This document shows positions 1-6,409 of a stretch of 21,686 nt of DNA, piece by piece. Each line of letters starts with the position of its first letter. Positions within the stretch are counted from its first letter, which is position 1. Location of the stretch: assembly GCA_964612085.1 (NCBI GenBank), contig CAZTCJ010000068.1, forward strand, positions 1-21,686, written 5' to 3'. The translations under genes and the position numbers were made by a program. This DNA is from CAZTCJ01 sp964612085 (GTDB lineage: Bacteria; Pseudomonadota; Alphaproteobacteria; JAJFIK01). The notes under the pieces are model-generated. The model ran no database searches. It was not told where the DNA came from and was given only the letters and a program-made list of their open reading frames with translations.

Positions 1-833
1 ATCTGCAGGACGCCACACCCTTGACCCTGGGCCAGGAATTCTCCGGCTACGCCACACAAGTGCGCTACGGCATCGAGCGGGCGAAACAGTCGCTCCCCCG
101 CCTGCTGCAACTGGCCCAAGGGGGCACGGCCGTGGGCACGGGCCTCAACACCAAGCCGCTGTTCGCGGAGACCTTCGCCTCGGAAGTGGCCCGCATCACC
201 GGGCTTCCCTTCGTCACGGCGGAGAACAAATTCGAGGCGCTGGCCGCCCATGACGCCATGGTGGAAATGTCGGGTGTGCTGAACACGATCGCTTGCGGAC
301 TGTTCAAGATCGCCAACGACATCCGCTTCCGCGGCTCGGGCCCGCGCGCGGGCCTGGGCGAGCTCAGCCTGCCGGCCAACGAACCGGGCAGCTCGATCAT
401 GCCGGGCAAGGTCAACCCGACCCAGTGCGAGGCGCTGACCATGGTCTGCGCCCATGTGATGGGCAATCACACGGCGGTCACCGTGGCGGGCAGCCAGGGC
501 CATTTGGAACTCAATGTCTTCAAGCCGGTGATGATCTACAATCTGCTCCAGTCGATCCGTATTCTGAGCGACGGCGCCGTGAGTTTCACCGATAACTGCG
601 TCGCGGGCATCGAGCCCAACCGGGAGCGCATCCAGGAACTGATGGAACGCTCGCTCATGCTGGTGACGGCGCTGGCGCCCAAGATCGGCTACGACAACGC
701 CACCACCATCGCCAAGACGGCGCACAAGAATGGCACCACCTTGCGCGAGGAAGCGATCAAGCTCGGCTTCGTGACGGATGCGGAATTCGACGCCGTGGTG
801 CGGCCGGAAGACATGATCGGTCCGAAAGCCTGA
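1..833 (+). CDS. fumC: Class II fumarate hydratase, C-terminal part (5' truncated by window edge)
   Basis: This enzyme interconverts fumarate and L-malate in the TCA cycle, as a soluble cytosolic homotetramer without an iron-sulfur cluster. The first complete codon is at 3. The visible 276 residues open with LQDATPLTLGQEFSGY, the segment directly after the active-site His (E. coli FumC His188); the window edge cuts that His codon. The superfamily signature GSSIMPGKVNPTQCEAL, carrying the catalytic Ser loop, is intact, as are GTAVGTGLN, NKFEAL, ELNVFKP and GIEPNRERI. The C-terminal end (RPEDMIGPKA) matches the family end, so the gene is complete on this side. It stops with TGA, and the RHH gene begins 6 bp later, so the two are probably cotranscribed. 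FumC is preferred over aspartase or argininosuccinate lyase because the whole C-terminal half reads as fumarase. Confidence 0.97.
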   Translation, partial: LQDATPLTLGQEFSGYATQVRYGIERAKQSLPRLLQLAQGGTAVGTGLNTKPLFAETFASEVARITGLPFVTAENKFEALAAHDAMVEMSGVLNTIACGLFKIANDIRFRGSGPRAGLGELSLPANEPGSSIMPGKVNPTQCEALTMVCAHVMGNHTAVTVAGSQGHLELNVFKPVMIYNLLQSIRILSDGAVSFTDNCVAGIEPNRERIQELMERSLMLVTALAPKIGYDNATTIAKTAHKNGTTLREEAIKLGFVTDAEFDAVVRPEDMIGPKA

Positions 834-839
834 TCAACC

Positions 840-1079
840 ATGAGCGGCCCCGCCAAGCGGTCCGTCACCATCGCCGGTCACCGCACTTCGATCGCTCTGG
901 AACCGGAGTTCTGGGAGGCGCTGCAGGAGATCGCCGCCGCCCAGAACCGGCCCATGGCGGATTTGATCCGTGAGATCGATGCGCGCCGCACGGCAGACGG
1001 GCCTGTCCAAGGCCTCTCCAGCGCCATCCGGGTCTATATTCTGAACAGCTTGCGGGCGAAGGCGCCTAACCCTCCGTGA
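840..1079 (+). CDS. Ribbon-helix-helix domain protein (RHH_4-like)
   Basis: This is a 79-aa protein with the ribbon-helix-helix fold used by small dimeric DNA-binding proteins. A beta strand, KRSVTIAGHRTSIALEP, is followed by helix one (EFWEALQEIAAAQ), a turn with the typical RPMADLIREID, and helix two near the end (GLSSAIRVYILNSLRA). In alphaproteobacteria this family is commonly found beside fumC and a DUF4169 gene, and its target is not known to me. The ATG lies 6 bp after the fumC stop and has no strong Shine-Dalgarno, which suggests translation by reinitiation after fumC. The DUF4169 partner is also in this window but lies 4.6 kb away at 5659, beyond two opposite-strand genes. The family call is firm; a regulatory role is inferred. 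Confidence 0.85.
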   Translation: MSGPAKRSVTIAGHRTSIALEPEFWEALQEIAAAQNRPMADLIREIDARRTADGPVQGLSSAIRVYILNSLRAKAPNPP

Positions 1080-1101
1080 GGAGATGGGTCCCCGTCATCC
1101 A

Positions 1102-1121
1102 AGGTGAGAGTCAACTCACCT
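1102..1121. terminator. Hairpin between converging RHH and lipoprotein genes
   Basis: A perfect 7-bp inverted repeat, AGGTGAG / CTCACCT, has a 6-nt loop that contains the TGA stop of the minus-strand lipoprotein gene. It lies 22 bp after the end of the plus-strand RHH gene. There is no T-run on either side, so it is at best a weak bidirectional terminator or an RNA 3'-end structure. Confidence 0.35.
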
Positions 1122-1908
1122 CGTCCAGCGCTCTGCGCACCTTGCGCAGGGCTTTCTGATGGGCCCGGACGGTCTTGGCGGTCTCGGCCAGGAACAGGGC
1201 CGCCGTCGGTTCGGCAAGCTTGGCTTCGCCATGGGCATAAGTGGCGCGCACCTTCAGGTGCCAGCCATCCACTCGCGTGATCCATACGCCCGTTTTCTGC
1301 GCGCCTTCGAGCCCTTCCACGGAGCCGATATCGAACCCGACGCCATACATCCGCCCTTTCGAGCCTGTGCCGTCCGGATCGACGGGCACGGTCAGCACGC
1401 CCATGGCGGTCGCGCCCTCGAAGCGGGCCAGCATGGCTTCCGCGGCGGCCTCCTTGTGCATTTCCGGGTGGAACCGGGGCGCATAGGTCGCATAGATCGT
1501 CAGTACACGGGTTTCCGCCATACCCAGATAGTTGCAGGCGACATCGTAGCCTTGATCGTCGAATAGGGTGATGCCGTCGAGCTCAAGGCGCGTCTGCTCC
1601 ATGGTCTGCTCGCAGACGAGACCGCTCAGGCGATGGCGGAAACCGGTGCCGGTATCCTCGAACAATTCCTGGGGATCGGTGGCCTCTTCGTGCTGGGCCA
1701 GCACGCGCAGATCCTGCCCGTCCGGGCGTTTCAGGCCCGCGAGCTTGCGCGCCAGGGCGGCCCGGGCCGGATCGAGCGCCGTCTCATGGGCGTTCGCCAC
1801 ACCGTTCAGGCTCGCCAGATCGTCCGCGCTCATACGGACGGGCGCACAGGCCGTCAAAACAAGCGCTATAGCCGCGGCCACCGCCCCGCCAATCACCGAT
1901 TTCAGCAT
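1111..1908 (-). CDS. Uncharacterised lipoprotein
   Basis: I do not recognise a family for this 265-aa protein. It starts with a short basic residue (Lys3), then a hydrophobic stretch ending in the lipobox LTAC, giving lipidated Cys21; the cleaved signal is 20 residues. The residue after Cys is Ala, not Asp, so by the E. coli Lol rule it would go to the outer membrane. The mature part has two further cysteines (Cys99 in SGLVCEQT and Cys125 in DVACNYLG) that could form a disulfide in the periplasm. The segment between them resembles a small beta-rich domain. The C-terminus is a basic, Ala/Leu-rich helix (residues ~240-262). The ATG has a purine-rich GGGGAGGGG just upstream. It follows the AsmA gene by 23 bp, so the two are probably cotranscribed and may share an envelope role. 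Confidence 0.8.
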   Translation of the reverse strand: MLKSVIGGAVAAAIALVLTACAPVRMSADDLASLNGVANAHETALDPARAALARKLAGLKRPDGQDLRVLAQHEEATDPQELFEDTGTGFRHRLSGLVCEQTMEQTRLELDGITLFDDQGYDVACNYLGMAETRVLTIYATYAPRFHPEMHKEAAAEAMLARFEGATAMGVLTVPVDPDGTGSKGRMYGVGFDIGSVEGLEGAQKTGVWITRVDGWHLKVRATYAHGEAKLAEPTAALFLAETAKTVRAHQKALRKVRRALDEVS

Positions 1909-1931
1909 TACCCCTCCCCATTGTATCGCTG

Positions 1932-4900
1932 CTACTCCTGAGCTTCCTGGCCCTCGTCTTCGAGGGTCTCCAGGAGATCCAGAAGCTCCTTGGGTAGATC
2001 GTCTTCCGTGATCCGGCCGGCTTTCGACGCCTTGATGCGCAAGGCCAGATCGTAGCGCAGATCGGAGGCGTCGAGCACATGGTCCCGCCCGTCGAGCGGC
2101 CCCGCGACCCGCAACCGCAAAGGCGAGGCCTCGTCAGCAACGGTGAAGCCCGCATCCAGATCGATCAGGAAGGCCGGCAGATTGACCGTCCCCTGAAGAT
2201 CCACGCCCCCCCGATCGGTCGCGGCCTTCAGGCCATCGACCATCAGAATGCCGCCCGCCATGGCGGCCTCGCCCGTCAAGCCCTTGACGCGCGTTCGCCC
2301 GGAGCGCGCGGCCAGGGCAAGCGCGCCTTCGAAATCCTTGAGGCTGTCGATCCCGGGCCAACTCGTGGCGAAACCATCGAGATCGAACGGCGTCAGGGTG
2401 CTTTCGGACAGATCGAAGGCCACGGCGCCGGTCAGGTTGGAAACGAGTTCGAAGGCAGAGCGGCCATGGGAGGCCAGGTCGGCGCGCACCGCGCCGTCCC
2501 AGGCGATCCGCGCCGCCGGCTGTTCATCGCTTTGGCGCGCGCTGGTGCCGGTGACGTCAGGCGACAGATCTTCCAGGCTCAGCGCCACATTAAGGGCAAT
2601 CTCCTCGCCCTGAGGGCGGGCCGTGACCGCGCCTTTCAGGACGCCGCCTTCCAGGATCGCGCGCAGATCGGGAATGCTGAGCCCCTTGTCGTCCAGCACG
2701 ATGGGCACGGCGATCCGTTCGACGATCAGCCCGCCAATGGTCACCAGATCGATCGAGACGACCAGATTGGCCGTGACCGCATTGAGCGTAGTGATCGGCA
2801 GGGGCGCCGTGGGCCAGGGCGCGTCAAGCTCCGGTTCCGTCCCATCGGACATAACGGGCTTGTCTTCGTCCTGGCTGGCAAACGGCTCCAGCGCCAGGCC
2901 GCCAATCTCGATGGTGCCGCCCAGGGTGGGCTTGGGCGCGGGTATCGTATCCGCGCCATCGGTAAACAGATGATCAAGCGTCAAGGATCCGGCCAGCGTC
3001 GCCTCGCCCACACGGCCGTCGATACGCGTGAGGGCGACCGAATGGGTGGTACCGCGGATCGGAGAGGTGAGGCGCAGGGCGCTCGTTTCGTCCGGAGCCA
3101 GAAGAACCGGGATGGGCAGCGCGTCCACCGTCAGATCGGCCTGCCCCACATAGGTCCAGTCGCCATTGCGGAACGACAATTGCGCCTTGGCGGTGGTTTC
3201 GACCTGCGGCAGCGTCAGCGAAATATCGGCAAGGCCGCTGGCATTTTCAAACGACAGCTTGGCCCGCACATGACCGGGATCGTTGGAGTCAGCCGCCTGA
3301 ATCAGGCCGCCCAGATTGAGCAGGCGCGCAAGTCGCATGCCGTCTTGCGCCTCGATGGTGAAGGAAGCCGTGCCCTTGGAGGGCTGATCCCAGGGATCCC
3401 GGTGACTGTCGCGGGCCATGATCAGATCGGCGACGCCCGCGATGCGGGTCTCGCCCAGAAGCCCGCCCACGGTGCCTTTGAGACGGTCGTCTTCGAAACT
3501 GGCGTCCACACTGAGGGTGAGCGATTCCGGCGCACCGGAGCGCGCCCCTTCCGGGATCGGCGCGGCGCTCAGAATCGTCTGGGCGTCCGGCGCTTCCACG
3601 CGCATGGCCAGGCGGCCGCCAAGACCGCCCTTGACGAGAAAATGCTCCTGCTGCGGCAGATCCAGGACGGCCGACACCGTCGTGCCATCCGCGCTCCAAC
3701 CGTCCATCCGATCAAAGACGATGCGCTCCTCGGTCATCCGGCCCTTGAGCAGGATCCAATCCCAGGCGCGGTTCGCGGCCTGCACCTGCTGCGCTGTCAG
3801 ATCGAACCGCAGATCGGCGCGCTCTCCCCAGAAACCGGCAGCCCCGGTGCCGCCTTGCGCTTCGGCGCGGGGCTCCAGAGCCGGCGCGATCAGCGGCCAA
3901 TACGGATCGAGCGCCAGGCCGCTGACCATGCCCACCACGGTGGCGGAGAGCGTGGGACCGAAGCGCAGGTCGGCGGTGCCGTCGATAAGCCCATCGTTCA
4001 TGCGCAGGCTCACATCGTCGATCAGAACCCGGTCGCTGGAGACGGTCAGCACACTGTCGAGATCCACCTTGCCGAAGCGGCCCGGCGGAATGTCCTCGAC
4101 GGGCGCGCCGAGCCATTCCAGAAAGGCGCGCGGATGGGCCGCCGTCAATCGGGCCTGCCCGCTCCAGGAGGCGGTGTCTTGGGACGCGCCGGTTTGCAAC
4201 GCATCGCCTTGGCCAGCGGCGGGCAGGCCTGCAATGGCGATTTCAGCACCGCCCGGCATGACGCCCGACAGGTCGGCAAGGCCCGCAAACCCGTCCGTCA
4301 ACACGCCTCTGACGGTCACATTCTGCAGGACGGCCTCGTTCCACAACAGGCTCGATACGGACAAGGAGAGGTCGGCATCGAAGCCGTCAAAACCCTGCGG
4401 CACGGCGACCGGCTGCAGCCAGCCCAGGATCTGATCCGCACGCGGACCGGCGGCCGGCCCGTCCACGATCTGCTCGACCGCCAGGGTCTGAATCTGCATG
4501 GCGAGGTCCAGATGAGGCCTCGCCTGATCGTCGCCCTTGTAAGACGCCGTAACGGAGAAACGCTGGGTACCGATATCGAGCACCGTGTCGGAGGTCTCGA
4601 ACGTACCGAGGGAAAACCGCGCCTTGGCGGTGGCCTCGACCGGCTTGGACAGAAAGGCGCTCAAGGCTTCCGGCGGGGCCGTATCATACCCCGTCAGTCG
4701 GCGGACCGCCCCTTCGAGCTTCGACAGGCTCGACGCTTTCAGCGTCCATTCCCCGGCCAGCGGCCAGAAGCCGCCGGTCTGGGTCGTGCCGTTGAAGCGG
4801 GTTTCCAGGCCCTCGTCGGGAACCTCCAGACGCAGGCGCACGGGACGGGGACGGGCGTCGTCGCCGGGCTCGCCCTTGACGGTCCCGCTCGCCCGCATCT

Positions 4901-5429
4901 TCACGTCCCGGACCGATCCGTCGGCGGAAAACCGCTCCATGGATTGGTCCGCACGCCACTCCACATTGATTTTCTTAGCGACGGCCCGGCCATCGGCCGC
5001 AGTGACGGTCCCCTTATCGACACTGATTTGAGCCAGCGTCGGCATGGACCCGACGGAAAGCTCTTGAACCAACTGAACAAAGGATCGTCCGGGCACGAGC
5101 TGAAGGGACGGGCGCTTGGCGGTCAGTCCTGTGACGGTCACGTCCGGACCGATCAGACTGTTCCAATCGAGGGTCGCCGCCAGCCGCCGGATCTCAATGT
5201 GTTCGCCGGAGGTCAGGGTCGCTTCCACATCCCGCGCCATGATGACGGGGACCGGCAGGATCTGCACGTCGATACCGCCCTTGATCCGCACCTCGCCAGC
5301 AAGCTCGTCCGCCACCTGCTTTTCGAAGGGCGCCCGCAAATGAGACCAGTCGATAAACGGCGGCACGAACAGGCCCGCCGCCAGAAGCACGGCGACGCAG
5401 AAAGCGAGACTCGTCAAAAGACGCCCCAC
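1932..5429 (-). CDS. AsmA family protein (large inner-membrane-anchored, periplasmic)
   Basis: This 1165-aa protein has an N-terminal signal anchor (residues ~3-25, GRLLTSLAFCVAVLLAAGLF) followed by the classic AsmA opening VPPFIDWSHLRAPFEKQV and then GGIDVQILPVPVIMARDVEA. The long periplasmic part is made of repeated beta-strand units, and the C-terminal third (LTGAVAFDLSESTLTPFDL ... VKGLTGEAAMAGGILMVDGL) matches the AsmA C-terminal domain. AsmA-like proteins form long grooved beta structures spanning the periplasm; relatives such as YhdP and TamB help move phospholipids to the outer membrane. The start is taken as GTG at 5429 because GGAGG sits 7 nt upstream (5437-5441) and the signal anchor begins at once; an upstream extension to 5522 would add 31 residues with no signal character. 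A lipoprotein gene follows by 23 bp. Which AsmA subgroup it belongs to is not decidable by eye. Confidence 0.9.
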   Translation of the reverse strand: MGRLLTSLAFCVAVLLAAGLFVPPFIDWSHLRAPFEKQVADELAGEVRIKGGIDVQILPVPVIMARDVEATLTSGEHIEIRRLAATLDWNSLIGPDVTVTGLTAKRPSLQLVPGRSFVQLVQELSVGSMPTLAQISVDKGTVTAADGRAVAKKINVEWRADQSMERFSADGSVRDVKMRASGTVKGEPGDDARPRPVRLRLEVPDEGLETRFNGTTQTGGFWPLAGEWTLKASSLSKLEGAVRRLTGYDTAPPEALSAFLSKPVEATAKARFSLGTFETSDTVLDIGTQRFSVTASYKGDDQARPHLDLAMQIQTLAVEQIVDGPAAGPRADQILGWLQPVAVPQGFDGFDADLSLSVSSLLWNEAVLQNVTVRGVLTDGFAGLADLSGVMPGGAEIAIAGLPAAGQGDALQTGASQDTASWSGQARLTAAHPRAFLEWLGAPVEDIPPGRFGKVDLDSVLTVSSDRVLIDDVSLRMNDGLIDGTADLRFGPTLSATVVGMVSGLALDPYWPLIAPALEPRAEAQGGTGAAGFWGERADLRFDLTAQQVQAANRAWDWILLKGRMTEERIVFDRMDGWSADGTTVSAVLDLPQQEHFLVKGGLGGRLAMRVEAPDAQTILSAAPIPEGARSGAPESLTLSVDASFEDDRLKGTVGGLLGETRIAGVADLIMARDSHRDPWDQPSKGTASFTIEAQDGMRLARLLNLGGLIQAADSNDPGHVRAKLSFENASGLADISLTLPQVETTAKAQLSFRNGDWTYVGQADLTVDALPIPVLLAPDETSALRLTSPIRGTTHSVALTRIDGRVGEATLAGSLTLDHLFTDGADTIPAPKPTLGGTIEIGGLALEPFASQDEDKPVMSDGTEPELDAPWPTAPLPITTLNAVTANLVVSIDLVTIGGLIVERIAVPIVLDDKGLSIPDLRAILEGGVLKGAVTARPQGEEIALNVALSLEDLSPDVTGTSARQSDEQPAARIAWDGAVRADLASHGRSAFELVSNLTGAVAFDLSESTLTPFDLDGFATSWPGIDSLKDFEGALALAARSGRTRVKGLTGEAAMAGGILMVDGLKAATDRGGVDLQGTVNLPAFLIDLDAGFTVADEASPLRLRVAGPLDGRDHVLDASDLRYDLALRIKASKAGRITEDDLPKELLDLLETLEDEGQEAQE

Positions 5430-5658
5430 GGACTGACCTCCATTTCTTGTTAGATCCCCACCGGAGCCCGCGCGCCTGTGTCTGCAGAGCCCGCATACCC
5501 CATTTGTGACGGAAACCAGCACAGGATGTGTGCGATTCTAAGGCAGGCAAGCGCAGACGCCAGCGCCGATTATCGGATAACGTGACCGGCGGCACATCGC
5601 CGCCCGCAGGCCACCGAAGGTCATGGTAAAACGACAGAAACGAGCGTCCGGATCAGCC
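5430..5658. promoter_or_regulatory. Divergent intergenic region, AsmA gene / DUF4169 operon
   Basis: This 229-bp gap must hold promoters for the minus-strand AsmA-lipoprotein pair and for the plus-strand run starting with DUF4169. A possible -10 for the minus strand is TAGAAT (5535-5540, read on the minus strand), but no good -35 lies at the right distance. A short dyad CCGAT-T-ATCGG sits at 5566-5576. The AsmA Shine-Dalgarno GGAGG is at 5437-5441. The promoter assignments are weak. Confidence 0.35.
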
Positions 5659-5850
5659 ATGGGCAAGATCGTCAATTTGAGAACAGAACGCAAACGCCGC
5701 AACCGGGCCGAGAAGGACCGTCAGGCCGCCGCCAACCGGGCCGCCTTTGGCCGGTCCAAGGCCGACCGCACGCAACAGACGGCGGAAACCGACCGGGCGG
5801 ATCAGACACATCGAGGACGTAAGATTGAACGGGACGAAGATCATGATTGA
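5659..5850 (+). CDS. DUF4169 family protein
   Basis: This 63-aa, very basic and hydrophilic protein begins MGKIVNLRTERKRRNRAEK, the hallmark opening of DUF4169. A central FGRSKADR motif follows, then a charged tail ending RDEDHD. The family is found in alphaproteobacteria, usually next to fumC and an RHH gene, and has no established function. The high Arg/Lys content and likely helical or disordered structure would fit nucleic-acid or ribosome contact, but that is inference. An in-frame ATG at 5623 is possible, but its spacing to the purine-rich GAAGG is only 2 nt and the family begins at MG-IVNL, so 5659 is preferred. Its last 8 bases overlap the start of the pentapeptide-repeat gene, implying coupled translation. 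Confidence 0.82.
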   Translation: MGKIVNLRTERKRRNRAEKDRQAAANRAAFGRSKADRTQQTAETDRADQTHRGRKIERDEDHD

Positions 5851-6361
5851 ACGGACGGCGCGGCGCGCAGCCCTTCTCGCAAGCAGCCTGATGATGGCCT
5901 GTGCCGGTTTCGCGGGCCCGGCCCGCGCCGATTGCACCGACCCCGCCATGCCGGATGTGAACTGGCGGCGCTGCTACCTGGAGCAGCGGGACCTGATGGG
6001 CGTCGATCTGACCGGCGCCGATTTGAGCGAGGCCCGCTTCAACCGCTCCAATCTCAACAAGGCGGTTCTCAAGGACGCCTATGTCCGGCGCGCCAAATTC
6101 ATCAGCGCCATCGCTCAAAACACGGATTTCTCCGGCGCCAATCTGCGCGAGACGGATTTCACCAGGGCCGATCTGCAAGGCGCGGTCCTTGCGGACACCG
6201 ATCTGTACCGGGCGCGCTTTTTCAAGGCCAATCTGCGGGGCGCGGATTTCTCCGGCGCCAAGCTCGACCGGACGGATTTTCTGGAGGCGGATCTGTCGGG
6301 CGCGACCTGGGTGAACGGCACCTATATCTGCGCGGAAGGCTCGCTCGGCCAATGCCAGTAA
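5843..6361 (+). CDS. Exported pentapeptide-repeat protein
   Basis: This 172-aa protein carries an N-terminal signal peptide (MIERTARRAALLASSLMMAC..., likely cleaved after ARA at residue 29). Residues 56-155 form 20 uninterrupted five-residue repeats of the A(D/N)LXX type, beginning LTGAD LSEAR FNRSN and ending FLEAD LSGAT. That would fold as a right-handed quadrilateral beta helix of five turns. Four mature cysteines flank the helix: Cys31 and Cys44 before it, Cys163 and Cys171 after it, consistent with disulfide-closed caps in the periplasm. Similar exported proteins are common in alphaproteobacteria and lack a known function; the gyrase-protecting type (Qnr, MfpA) is cytosolic, so that role is unlikely. 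The start at 5843 is chosen because the signal peptide begins there; it overlaps the DUF4169 gene by 8 bp. Confidence 0.9.
   Translation: MIERTARRAALLASSLMMACAGFAGPARADCTDPAMPDVNWRRCYLEQRDLMGVDLTGADLSEARFNRSNLNKAVLKDAYVRRAKFISAIAQNTDFSGANLRETDFTRADLQGAVLADTDLYRARFFKANLRGADFSGAKLDRTDFLEADLSGATWVNGTYICAEGSLGQCQ
6123..6261 (+). repeat. 120-bp-spaced direct repeat inside the pentapeptide-repeat gene
   Basis: The 19-base string CGGATTTCTCCGGCGCCAA occurs at 6123-6141 and again at 6243-6261, exactly 120 bp apart. That equals 40 codons or eight pentapeptides (two helical turns). The encoded segments DFSGANLRETDFTRAD and DFSGAKLDRTDFLEAD also match past the identical core, so this is coding-repeat homology rather than a mobile or regulatory repeat. 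Confidence 0.75.
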
Positions 6362-6409
6362 GACCAGGTAAGCCAATAACCGTGTACAGACCGGTGTGAG
6401 GCGCGCGCC

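Noticed and set aside
2079..5453. A 1124-codon open frame on the plus strand opposite the AsmA gene
   Set aside because: It is rich in Arg, Gly and Gln with no domain, signal peptide or proper start site. The minus-strand frame has a Shine-Dalgarno, signal anchor and AsmA motifs, so this is a GC-rich antisense shadow.
6123..6261. The repeated 19-mer as a CRISPR or mobile-element repeat
   Set aside because: There are only two copies, both in frame inside the pentapeptide-repeat gene, encoding matching repeats.
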